Origin: Legionella genomosp. 1
GTDB taxonomy: Bacteria; Pseudomonadota; Gammaproteobacteria; Legionellales; Legionellaceae
Assembly: GCA_945901145.1 (NCBI GenBank)
Contig: CAMDJY010000004.1
Span: 1-16,134, forward strand
Direction of reading: 5' to 3'
DNA length: 16,134 nt
Shown in pieces: positions 6,899-14,058 of this stretch. Below the pieces are notes generated by a model. It was not told where the DNA came from. It saw nothing but the letters and a program-made list of their open reading frames with translations, and did not search any database. Position numbers and translations under genes: made by a program. Numbering within the stretch: position 1 is the first letter of the stretch; the number at the start of each line of letters is the position of its first letter.

Positions 6899-8175
6899 TG
6901 AAGCAAAAAAAACGGGTGTTTGTGACAGGGCGAGGCGCTGTATCTTCTTCGGGCATGAACACACACGCGGTTTGGGATGCTTTATTGACAGGTCAAAGCG
7001 GGATTACAGAGATCACCTCAGCGGATTTGTCGGCATGGACGTACCGGTTAGGTGGTGAGTTAAAAGAATATCAACCTGCTAAATTATTACCAGATCGTAA
7101 ATTAATTAAGGCGTTGTCAAGGCAAGATGTGTTGGGTATTCAAGCAGCGATGCAAGCTGTCGAAGATAGCCAAATATTAGACTATCGTAAAAGCCTGTCT
7201 GCACCTGAAATTTTTAATGACAGTACTGCTATTTACGTGGGTTCGCCTGGAAATAAGTATAATCAGCAATATGATTTTTTACCTTTGATGGCAAAATCTC
7301 AAAAAAATATGTATCAGTTTGCTGAGCAGTTATTTACCGAAGTCCATCCCATGTGGTTATTGCGCATTTTACCCAATAATGTTTTGGCTTATGTTGGCAT
7401 TACCTATGAGTTTAAAGGTGAAAATCATAATATTGTGAATCATGCGGTGAGCGGGATGCAAGCGATTCTGGAAGCCTATCAAGCGATTCAAGCAGGGTTA
7501 GCTGAACGTGCAGTAGTCGTTGCTTATGATGTTGGTATTGAACCACAAGCTTTGTTTTATTATGAACGCTTAGGTGTGTTAAGCGCTCGTCATTTGAAGC
7601 CATTTGATCAACATCATGATGGCACTATTTTGGCCGAAGGTGCGGCAGCATTGGTGTTAGAAAGTGAAGCGAGTATTCAGGCACGCGGTGGGCGCGCGTA
7701 TGCAGAGGTCCTTGGCGGGCGTGCAGCCACTGAGGGCGGAGGTTTATTTACCATTGAGGCGCAAGGTGCACCACTTAAAAGATTATTACAACAGACCTTA
7801 GCTGAACATGCTTTAACTCCGCAAGATTTAGGCTTTATCGTCGCCCATGGGAATGGCAATCCGGTGTCTGATCTGAGTGAAGCCACCGTGCTTACTGAGT
7901 TACTGGATAGAGCCGCTATTCCAGTAACCGCATTTAAATGGTCGATGGGGCATACTTTGTGTGCATCGGGTGTGTTAGATACAGTTCTCGCGGTTGAAGG
8001 ACTGCATGCCCAGTTAATTCCAGGTATTGCCAATTTACAGACGCTACATCCTGCGTGTCAGCATTTAAATATTGCTCAAGAGACACGATCGTTCTCTCAG
8101 GGCTCACACGCGTTGATTATTAATCGAGGTTTTGCGGGTATGAATGCAGCTTTAGTCCTGAAGGCGTGTGATTAA
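6895..8175 (+). CDS. Ketosynthase homologue lacking the catalytic cysteine (KS2, chain-length-factor-like)
   Basis: This 426-residue FabF-family protein is open along its whole length. At the nucleophile position the usual T-A-C-A-S-G reads N-H-A-V-S-G, so Cys is replaced by Ala184 (codon gcg at 7444-7446). The other landmarks survive: His318 in VAHGN, Lys348 and His353 in KWSMGHT, and the C-terminal G-F-A-G-M-N that corresponds to G-F-G-G-x-N. It therefore cannot load a chain by the normal route but could still bind and decarboxylate malonyl-ACP or shape the partner's pocket, as chain-length factors of type II polyketide systems do. The four-base ATGA overlap with KS1 favours equimolar production and a heterodimer. 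The retained fold, frame and flanking histidines argue against a decaying gene. Confidence 0.88.
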   Translation: MMKQKKRVFVTGRGAVSSSGMNTHAVWDALLTGQSGITEITSADLSAWTYRLGGELKEYQPAKLLPDRKLIKALSRQDVLGIQAAMQAVEDSQILDYRKSLSAPEIFNDSTAIYVGSPGNKYNQQYDFLPLMAKSQKNMYQFAEQLFTEVHPMWLLRILPNNVLAYVGITYEFKGENHNIVNHAVSGMQAILEAYQAIQAGLAERAVVVAYDVGIEPQALFYYERLGVLSARHLKPFDQHHDGTILAEGAAALVLESEASIQARGGRAYAEVLGGRAATEGGGLFTIEAQGAPLKRLLQQTLAEHALTPQDLGFIVAHGNGNPVSDLSEATVLTELLDRAAIPVTAFKWSMGHTLCASGVLDTVLAVEGLHAQLIPGIANLQTLHPACQHLNIAQETRSFSQGSHALIINRGFAGMNAALVLKACD

Positions 8176-8178
8176 TTC

Positions 8179-9009
8179 ATGGATGCTGAATTACCAGTGA
8201 CTTGGGTTGGTCGTTTTATTTATTACTGTTTGCCCTATCGCAAGCGCGTGATTATGTCAAACATTGACCAAGTATTGGGTGCCACTTGGTCTAATCAGGC
8301 AAAAATTCGTTTAGCACAAGCGTTTTATTCTCATCTTGCACGTGCGTTGTTAGAGACTTGTCAATTGCGATTCATGACCGAGGAGTCGTTGAAAAACAGT
8401 GTTGACGTGCGTGGTTATGAGCATGTTTTGACGATTTCAAAACAGGGCAAAGGTGTATTAATTTTAACTGGCCATTTTGGCAGTTGGGAAGTAGCACCGA
8501 TTGGTGGCATTTTGAATTTCAAACAATTTCAAGGTCGATTTCATTTTATCCGGCGGACACTCGGGAGTAAAAGATTAGAGCGCATCTTATTTCGTCGTTA
8601 TTATGAGGCGGGGTTGCATGTGATTCAAAAGCAAAACGCACTGCAACATGTTACCGATGCTTTAGCGAATAATGATGCTGTGGTTTTTGTTTTAGATCAG
8701 CATGCGTCTTTAGCCAATCGTGATGGTATTGCGGTAGAGTTTTTTGGAAAAAAAGCAGGCACCTACCGCAGCTTGGCAACATGTGCGCGCTATACTGGCG
8801 TCCCAGTAGTTCCGGTCACCGCTTATCGTTTGGCCAATGGTCGACATGTTTTAGAATTCTTTGAGCCAATCCCCTGGGTAGAATATCCAACCACCCAAGA
8901 GTCTCTCTATCAAAACACCAAAGCCTACAACCAAGCCCTCGAGCGCATGATTTTGCAACATCCAGAACAGTGGATGTGGTTACATAAAAGATGGAAGTTG
9001 AAGTTATAA
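8179..9009 (+). CDS. LpxL/HtrB-family lipid A-type acyltransferase (LpxXL-like)
   Basis: A 276-residue member of the lysophospholipid/lipid A acyltransferase family. The catalytic H-x4-E motif is His99 to Glu104 in TGHFGSWEVAP. It is followed by HFIRRTLGSKRLERI, FVLDQHAS, and an EFFGKKAGTYRSLATCARYTG acceptor region; the family hallmark PEQWMWLHKRWK is at the C-terminus. Such enzymes move an acyl chain from ACP to lipid A (or a related lipid) at the inner face of the inner membrane. It is about 30 residues shorter than E. coli LpxL, with most of the N-terminal membrane anchor absent. A longer start is impossible, because the stop codon of KS2 lies in the same frame one codon upstream (TAA, TTC, ATG). 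As last gene of the operon it predicts the fate of the acyl chain. The acceptor is not proven. Confidence 0.88.
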   Translation: MDAELPVTWVGRFIYYCLPYRKRVIMSNIDQVLGATWSNQAKIRLAQAFYSHLARALLETCQLRFMTEESLKNSVDVRGYEHVLTISKQGKGVLILTGHFGSWEVAPIGGILNFKQFQGRFHFIRRTLGSKRLERILFRRYYEAGLHVIQKQNALQHVTDALANNDAVVFVLDQHASLANRDGIAVEFFGKKAGTYRSLATCARYTGVPVVPVTAYRLANGRHVLEFFEPIPWVEYPTTQESLYQNTKAYNQALERMILQHPEQWMWLHKRWKLKL

Positions 9010-9031
9010 GCTATAATTAATCTTAAGTTCA

Positions 9032-9061
9032 TTGTGATTTTTCTTAGTTAAAGTCTATAAT
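9032..9061 (+). promoter_or_regulatory. Promoter of the ankyrin gene
   Basis: A perfect TATAAT at 9056-9061 lies 18 bases after TTGTGA (9032-9037, four of six matches). Transcription would begin about 24 bases before the ATG. CTTAGTTAA at 9043-9051, in the spacer, is the reverse complement of TTAACTAAG found at the start site of the first kinase-like gene. Confidence 0.5.
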
Positions 9062-9091
9062 TTGTCTATCTGACGTGAGTGAGAGTGGATC

Positions 9092-9838
9092 ATGGAGTTT
9101 TTAAAATTACAGCACGCTATAACAGAGGGCAATGATCAGGTCTTTCAAGAGGTTAAGATATTACCTGAAGTTATTAACCAGGCGAAAGAGCCAGCGGATC
9201 TAACTTTGTTGCATTTGGCTGCGAGTTATGGAAGGCCTAAGATAGTGAGTATCTTACTGGCAAAAGGCGCTGATCCAACACTGAAAAATAAAAATCATGA
9301 ATTAGCAAGTTATCTTGCACTATTCCCTTCAATTGCTGAAGGGAATCATAAAAAAAATGATCGTGAGGCTATTTTTAGACAATTAGCAGCTTTAACACCT
9401 GAGAGTTATGCTAATAAAAATCGAGATGATGAAACCATCTTTCATGCGATGGCAATTCATGGATTTAATGATTTAATACGAGAAGCCTTAAGTATGCGTC
9501 CAGAGGGTGTCTTTGATAAAAATTATTCTGGCCAATTACCGGTACATGTTGCTCTTTTAAATCCACATGAAACCCCTGAAGAAATGATTAAACTTTTATT
9601 GCCAGAAGCTGTTGCAAATCAAGCCGATGATAAAGGGTGGCTGCCATTGCATTATGCAGCTGCCTACGGAGCTTCAGGTGCTGTTACAGAAATTTGCATT
9701 GCGCGGACAACAAATATAGATGCAGAGGATCGTGAAGGCCAAACACCGCTGATGCTTGCGCGTAATAATGACAATAGCTTCATGGTTAATGCGTTACTTT
9801 CTAAACATGCTGAAGTTCATTCGCCCCGTATGCGATAG
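9092..9838 (+). CDS. Ankyrin-repeat protein, candidate secreted effector
   Basis: A 248-residue soluble protein built almost wholly of ankyrin repeats. The clearest are at 36-66 (LTLLHLAASYGRPKIVSILL, then AKGADPTLKN), 147-180 (GQLPVHVALLNPHETPEEMI) and 182-212 (GWLPLHYAAAYGASGA). Degenerate units lie at 112-143 (DDETIFHAMAIHGFNDLI) and 215-245 (GQTPLMLARNNDNS). Ankyrin repeats bind proteins and are common in effectors of Legionella, Coxiella and other intracellular bacteria; no enzymatic domain, signal peptide or membrane segment is seen. It has its own promoter and is not part of the upstream operon. The stop codon is one base from that of the convergent permease gene. The effector role is inferred from the family and from the kinase-like genes nearby, and no secretion signal was identified. 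Confidence 0.85.
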   Translation: MEFLKLQHAITEGNDQVFQEVKILPEVINQAKEPADLTLLHLAASYGRPKIVSILLAKGADPTLKNKNHELASYLALFPSIAEGNHKKNDREAIFRQLAALTPESYANKNRDDETIFHAMAIHGFNDLIREALSMRPEGVFDKNYSGQLPVHVALLNPHETPEEMIKLLLPEAVANQADDKGWLPLHYAAAYGASGAVTEICIARTTNIDAEDREGQTPLMLARNNDNSFMVNALLSKHAEVHSPRMR

Positions 9839-9839
9839 A

Positions 9840-10751
9840 TTAGCGTTTTGCGTATAAAACAATCGATAAAATCACAACGCTCATGCCGATAAACTCCATG
9901 AGCGTCAGCTGTTCGTTTAAAATAAGCCAAGCAAGAATCACGGTTGCTACTGGCATCGTCGCAGTAGACAGCGACGCCATGATGCCATCGACGCGTTGTG
10001 AGCCGATGAACCAGAATACATAGAACAAGCCTGAACTTAAGCCGAGTGTCAATAAAATCAACCAACTGGATAGGTGAATTGCTGAAGGCGTCCAATCGAT
10101 AAAAAATAATGCAGGTAATAATATCAACGCGTTAATGGCATTGAGAAGCGCTGATACTAAAAACATCGGCAATTTATTTGGATAAAGTTTAAATAATATA
10201 TAGTAGCCGGCTTCCGGTAACAGCGAGAGTAGTACGATAACATCACCAAAGAATGAATGTGATTTGCCGATGCCGTCATATTTATCATAAGCAATCATGA
10301 TGAGCCCAAGGGTCGCAAACACGACGCATAACGCTTTTTGGGATGAGATTTTTTCGCCAAGCATGAGCCAAGACATGATTGCAATAATTGCGGGTAAAGC
10401 ACTGGTGATGATTCCTGCAACGTTCGCATCGGTATGGTTTAATCCTGTGAGCATCAGGCAGTTAAATAAAACACCTGCAGATAACGCTTGGGCAATAATA
10501 AACCCCCAATCGCGCAAATTTAATTTTAAAAAAGGCATGAGCATAGCTTCATGTCTTGCTGGAGTCGTCCAATGCAGTGAAAATAAAATGAAGCTGGCTA
10601 GGATAAAACGGATGTCTAATAGGACAAGGACAGGAATTGAGGTCAGGAGTAGTTTAGAACTTACAATGTTTACCCCAACCATGGTTTGGGCCAAGATAAG
10701 AAAAACAAGACCTAGAAAAAAGTGATTTTTATTCATGATATACGTTTGCAT
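9840..10751 (-). CDS. EamA/DMT-family membrane permease
   Basis: A 303-residue inner-membrane protein with about ten hydrophobic helices arranged as two EamA halves, which is the normal size for the drug/metabolite transporter superfamily. Typical elements are the helix-4/5 stretch NVAGIITSALPAIIAIMSWL followed by LGEKIS. The second half has a matching stretch, MASLSTATMPVATVILAWLI followed by LNEQLTLMEFIGMSVV. Members export amino acids or other small metabolites; the substrate here is unknown. Two starts are possible: ATG at 10751, or Met6 at 10736 (MNKNHFF). Neither has a Shine-Dalgarno, and the candidate promoter would leave only about seven bases before the first, which mildly favours the second. 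Confidence 0.88.
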   Translation of the reverse strand: MQTYIMNKNHFFLGLVFLILAQTMVGVNIVSSKLLLTSIPVLVLLDIRFILASFILFSLHWTTPARHEAMLMPFLKLNLRDWGFIIAQALSAGVLFNCLMLTGLNHTDANVAGIITSALPAIIAIMSWLMLGEKISSQKALCVVFATLGLIMIAYDKYDGIGKSHSFFGDVIVLLSLLPEAGYYILFKLYPNKLPMFLVSALLNAINALILLPALFFIDWTPSAIHLSSWLILLTLGLSSGLFYVFWFIGSQRVDGIMASLSTATMPVATVILAWLILNEQLTLMEFIGMSVVILSIVLYAKR

Positions 10752-10764
10752 GAAGCTAGAGCAA

Positions 10765-10794
10765 ATTATAATAGATTTCGCGCCATGCAGTCAT
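10765..10794 (-). promoter_or_regulatory. Possible promoter of the EamA permease
   Basis: A perfect minus-strand TATAAT (10765-10770) lies upstream of the permease. The -35 is poor (ATGACT at 10789-10794, 18-base spacing). It is divergent from the first kinase-like gene. Confidence 0.35.
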
Positions 10795-10802
10795 GCATTT
10801 TT

Positions 10803-10831
10803 TTGATTATTGTTAGAACATGTACTATTGA
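10803..10831 (+). promoter_or_regulatory. Promoter of kinase-like gene 1, matching that of gene 2
   Basis: TTGATT (10803-10808) and TATTGA (10826-10831) are separated by 17 bases. The block aligns with the promoter of the second paralogue at 21 of 27 positions. Just downstream, TAACTAAGTA (10833-10842) overlaps the expected start near 10838 and corresponds to the perfect palindrome at 12115-12124 in the other copy. No Shine-Dalgarno is seen before the ATG at 10865. Confidence 0.5.
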
Positions 10832-10864
10832 TTAACTAAGTAGACCCCATTAAGTTCTCTTCTT

Positions 10865-12082
10865 ATGAATCAATTTGTTAAGCCTTTTGAGCTTGATGTC
10901 TCTTCGGTTCAAAAGTTTGTTGCAGATCTGTCTGCTGATGATCTTGTGATATTCATGCAAATTTTATCAAAAGGGTCAAAAATGTCCCCAGAGGAACTAA
11001 CGCAACACTTTCCATTGATTATGGCGAATTATTCAATCAGTTTTCTAGAAGGTGGGAATGCACAAAATTTTAAAATTGTTAATAAAATTACCTCAGAAGC
11101 ACATGTTCTTAAAATAGATTATCGAGACAATGTTCCGAGAACATTAGAAAATCAGTTGAGAGCGGGGGCGTTAAAATCGATATTTGTTCCCTTATTTGTC
11201 GAACGTGAAGCGACTTTTGATCATGCTCAAGTATTTGTATTCGATCCAATAAACGATACGCACAACCATAGAATCACGTGTTCTTTATTAGTGACCTCCT
11301 TTTTAAAAAGCAAAGATCTTAAAAGTTACCTCTCACAAGCACCCCATGATGAGCGTATTCAGAATGCCATGCGATATGGTAAGCAAATGGCTGATATTTT
11401 CTTGGCTTTACAAAAAAATAATTGTGCTTTTCTTGATTCAAAAAACTCAAATTGGCTCATTGGCGATGATGATCGATTACAACTTGCTGATACTAAATCA
11501 TTTCTTCCAACTGAAGGTAGTTTTTTTGATATAAAAAAATGTGCGGAAGAAGGTTACACTTTGAGTGCTTCGCAATTTATGATTCCCCCTGAAATTCCGG
11601 CGAGCAGAGCTAGTAATAAGCCAATCCAAGTGGATGCGATGCATGTGTATTTGCTTGGAAAAAATCTATACCAAATGATAACGCAATGTGATGATACGAA
11701 ACTTCTTGAGTTGACTCCCGATGAGCGTCATTTTGAAGATCCTATTTTTTTAACAGCCCAAGGCCAAATTTTTAAGCATCTGATTCAAAGTGCAATTCAT
11801 CCAAATCCTAAAACACGGATAACTTTGAACAAAGCTAGAGAGAGATTGTCTGCGCCCAGGGAACCTTCTTATGCACCCGGTGATTTTTCAATTGCTAATC
11901 AAATTATTTTATTACTGAAAATTATTATTAGTTTTATTGCTAAGTTCCTTGGGTATAAAAAAACTCAGGAATATAAAGCGCAATTTCAGTCCTTAAAAAA
12001 CGAGGCAAACCTGGGTGAGAAAAAAGCGCTAGGAACATCTTCTGATAAGTCTGTACAAAAAGATTCTGATTTTAAGCCATGA
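10865..12082 (+). CDS. Divergent protein-kinase-fold protein 1, candidate effector
   Basis: A 405-residue protein whose middle (about 55-330) can be laid on the eukaryotic-like Ser/Thr kinase plan. Lys83 in AHVLKIDYR is in the place of the beta-3 lysine, and Glu113 may be the helix-C glutamate. FLDSKNSNWLI (Asp191, Lys193, Asn196) replaces HRDLKPxN. LADTK (Asp209) replaces DFG. PPE at 241-243 replaces APE. DAMHVYLLGKNLYQM (Asp257) mirrors the helix-F DxWSLGxxLYEL, and Arg318 near IHPNPKTRIT matches the closing arginine. The catalytic Asp/Lys/Asn/Asp are kept, but HRD and DFG are altered (FLD, DTK). A hydrophobic segment at about 344-363 may be a membrane anchor or host-membrane hairpin, followed by a charged tail. 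Tandem paralogue of the next gene. The kinase assignment rests on motif order and I do not recognise a named family. Confidence 0.72.
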   Translation: MNQFVKPFELDVSSVQKFVADLSADDLVIFMQILSKGSKMSPEELTQHFPLIMANYSISFLEGGNAQNFKIVNKITSEAHVLKIDYRDNVPRTLENQLRAGALKSIFVPLFVEREATFDHAQVFVFDPINDTHNHRITCSLLVTSFLKSKDLKSYLSQAPHDERIQNAMRYGKQMADIFLALQKNNCAFLDSKNSNWLIGDDDRLQLADTKSFLPTEGSFFDIKKCAEEGYTLSASQFMIPPEIPASRASNKPIQVDAMHVYLLGKNLYQMITQCDDTKLLELTPDERHFEDPIFLTAQGQIFKHLIQSAIHPNPKTRITLNKARERLSAPREPSYAPGDFSIANQIILLLKIIISFIAKFLGYKKTQEYKAQFQSLKNEANLGEKKALGTSSDKSVQKDSDFKP

Positions 12083-12088
12083 TGATTT

Positions 12089-12117
12089 TTGACTATTATT
12101 AAAAGACGGACTATTAC
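12089..12117 (+). promoter_or_regulatory. Promoter of kinase-like gene 2
   Basis: TTGACT (12089-12094) and TATTAC (12112-12117) have 17-base spacing. They start seven bases after the stop of the first paralogue. A perfect ten-base palindrome, TACTTAAGTA (12115-12124), overlaps the -10 end and the expected start near 12124. Leader lengths are alike in both copies (about 25 bases), and neither has a Shine-Dalgarno. Confidence 0.55.
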
Positions 12118-12148
12118 TTAAGTAGGCCATAATTATAGTTGAATCGTG

Positions 12149-13921
12149 ATGACTCAAGAACGTGTTCCATTGCCCAATAGCATTGATCCTGAGAACTTAA
12201 CTATGGATTCATTGGATTGGGATAAAGATCAAATATTCTCATCTTCTCAATTAGTAGATTTAGCAGGGAGCTTTGTTGATCAAATAAAGTTATTAAATGA
12301 ACTCATTGAGACATATAATAGCGTTCTTGTGGATGAAAAACTAAGGATTTTGTCTGAAATAGAACAATTGACTCAGACGATAAGAGATAAATATCCCAGT
12401 AATTTTTTAACAGGAATTAAGAATTATCAAGAAAATATTAACGATAAACTTTGGGTACAAATTCATAAACAGCAAGAATTGTTATCTCCTGCAATAATTA
12501 AATCTTCAATTGAAGACATAGTGGCACACATATCACCTGGTGTTTTAGTTCAATTAATGCAAGTTTTATCAGAAAAAAAATTACAACCACAACTTTTAGA
12601 TGCATTATATCTGCCAAATGATAATTCTAAGGAAGCTGACCGGTTTCGATCTTTTTTGGCCCATCATACTATTAGATTTTTAGGAGGAAGTAATTCAAGA
12701 AACTTTGAAATTCTTAATAAGCAAACGCACGAAGTCTTGATTTTAAAATTAGAATATCGATTAGGTGCACCTAAGGAAATTGACCGTCAGCTTAGAAATG
12801 GTGTTTTAAAAGATACAATAGTACCGATATTCGCTGAACGACAAGCGATTATTCAGCATAACAGATTCGGGCAATCAACCTGTTCTTTGTTGGTTCTCCC
12901 TTTTTCCCAAAGCAAAGATCTAAGCTTTCATTCATTATTCTTACCTACTAAGCCGCCGCTTATTTATAAAAATACAATTAAATTTGGCATACAAATGGCT
13001 GATATTTTTTTGACTTTACAAGCAGCAGATTGTGCTTTTTCAGACGGGAAAGCTGCAAATATTTTGGTTAATACGCTAGGTAATCTCGAGATTGCTGATA
13101 CGAAAGCCTTCATTCCTACTGTCAACGGATTGTTCTCAAAGACAAAAATTTTGGAAAAAGGATATCATTTAATTACTACAGATTTTATGAATCCTCCTGA
13201 GCTGGTTCAAGCACAGGAGCCAATTCATGCCGACTCCATGCATGTGTATATGCTCGGAAAAAACTTATATCAAATTATGGCACAATATAAAGGGACACCT
13301 CTGCAAGACTTGACAATCGATGATGAGCATTTTCAGGCTCCGGTATTTAAAACGCTTGAAGGCGAACTATTCAAAAAATTAATTCAAGGCGCGATTGAGC
13401 CTGAATACACCCATCGCATCACATTAACTCAAGCTAGACAGCAATTACAAGTTATCGATCATCTTGTGTTGTGTCGACAAGGATTGTTGTGGTCTCGTGA
13501 TAACTCCAGTCGGGGATTGTTGAGTTATTTTGTTGAGCCAAATAATAAAAAACTTGAACGATTTATGAAAGAGTCTAGCCTTAGAATTAAAGATTATCCC
13601 TTAGACATATTGATGCATCAAAGTCAGGCTTTGCAGGCGTTGGTTGCTGTTATAGAACAAATAAAATCAGAAGCAAAAGATAGCATATCTGAGAATAAAT
13701 TTTCAGGAATTAATAAAATTATTACGGCGGCATTTGATACCATGCTTTCTGCTACCTCCAATCAAAATATGGATTCAGTGATACAACAGACAGAACAAAC
13801 TTTGAGAACTATGATGCTAAAAGATCATAAACAAATGACTCAGCAATATAAATCTAAGTTAAAAACCATCAATGAGGCTCCTGAAGAGCAAAGTCAAAAA
13901 AGTCCCCGAAGCCGCTGGTAA
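12149..13921 (+). CDS. Divergent protein-kinase-fold protein 2, candidate effector
   Basis: A paralogue of the preceding gene, 590 residues from the ATG at 12149; a GTG directly before it is an equal alternative. Residue numbers here count from that GTG. A helical N-terminal region (about 35-115) precedes the kinase-like core (175-432). Core landmarks are FLGGSNSRNFEILNK as glycine loop, Lys201 in LILKLEYR, Glu231, FSDGKAANILV (Asp300, Lys302, Asn305), IADTK (Asp318), NPPELV, DSMHVYMLGKNLYQIM (Asp363) and HRIT (Arg424). Catalytic positions are kept and HRD/DFG are altered just as in the paralogue. A long alpha-helical tail (440-591) replaces the hydrophobic segment of copy 1. The closing residues KSPRSRW are read from DNA that in another frame resembles antitoxin sequence, so the natural C-terminus may have been recut. 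Function is inferred as a host-directed kinase or pseudokinase. Confidence 0.72.
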   Translation: MTQERVPLPNSIDPENLTMDSLDWDKDQIFSSSQLVDLAGSFVDQIKLLNELIETYNSVLVDEKLRILSEIEQLTQTIRDKYPSNFLTGIKNYQENINDKLWVQIHKQQELLSPAIIKSSIEDIVAHISPGVLVQLMQVLSEKKLQPQLLDALYLPNDNSKEADRFRSFLAHHTIRFLGGSNSRNFEILNKQTHEVLILKLEYRLGAPKEIDRQLRNGVLKDTIVPIFAERQAIIQHNRFGQSTCSLLVLPFSQSKDLSFHSLFLPTKPPLIYKNTIKFGIQMADIFLTLQAADCAFSDGKAANILVNTLGNLEIADTKAFIPTVNGLFSKTKILEKGYHLITTDFMNPPELVQAQEPIHADSMHVYMLGKNLYQIMAQYKGTPLQDLTIDDEHFQAPVFKTLEGELFKKLIQGAIEPEYTHRITLTQARQQLQVIDHLVLCRQGLLWSRDNSSRGLLSYFVEPNNKKLERFMKESSLRIKDYPLDILMHQSQALQALVAVIEQIKSEAKDSISENKFSGINKIITAAFDTMLSATSNQNMDSVIQQTEQTLRTMMLKDHKQMTQQYKSKLKTINEAPEEQSQKSPRSRW

Positions 13922-13926
13922 AAGTT

Positions 13927-14058
13927 ATGGCGCTTACAGTACCTACAGGTAAGGAGATTCGTCGATTAGGATTTATGACAGGTCAATTAATTATTCCGAA
14001 AGATTTTGATAGGGCTCATGCTCAAGAAATAGAAGCGCTTTTTGGCGATAATGAATGA
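13927..14058 (+). CDS. Short Phd/VapB-type antitoxin, N-terminally truncated
   Basis: A 43-residue reading frame beginning MALTVPTGKEIRRLGF and containing TGQLIIPKDFDRAHAQEI and ending LFGDNE. It corresponds to the C-terminal half of Phd/YefM-like antitoxins (pattern R-x-G-x-x-x-G-x-[IL]-x-[IV]-P-x-D-F-D, then an E-I-x-x-x-F-x-G end), the part that binds and blocks the PIN toxin. The same frame continues upstream of the ATG as SPKPLVKV, matching the G-K-P-V-A-K-L stretch usual in full-length members, but meets a stop at 13882. The DNA-binding N-terminal half is therefore missing, replaced by the end of the kinase-like gene. Its stop overlaps the toxin start by ATGA. It may be a functional minimal antitoxin or a remnant. 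No clear ribosome site precedes the ATG. Confidence 0.65.
   Translation: MALTVPTGKEIRRLGFMTGQLIIPKDFDRAHAQEIEALFGDNE

Noticed and set aside
6689..8033. Antisense and alternate-frame open stretches inside the two ketosynthase genes
   Set aside because: They carry no recognisable motif, lack ribosome sites, and lie wholly in strongly conserved coding sequence on the plus strand.
6895..8175. KS2 as a pseudogene because of the lost cysteine
   Set aside because: The frame is intact, both histidines and the lysine remain, and it is translationally coupled to KS1; a chain-length-factor role is more likely.
9010..9091. PmrA-box-like CTTAA/TTAAT fragments before the ankyrin gene
   Set aside because: Spacing and sequence do not fit the Legionella or enterobacterial PmrA consensus well enough, and the region is AT-rich.
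10785..10804. Small hairpin ATGCA-GTCA-TGCAT followed by a T run, terminator-like on the plus strand
   Set aside because: The stem is only five bases, no plus-strand gene precedes it, and the T run overlaps the -35 of the kinase-like gene.
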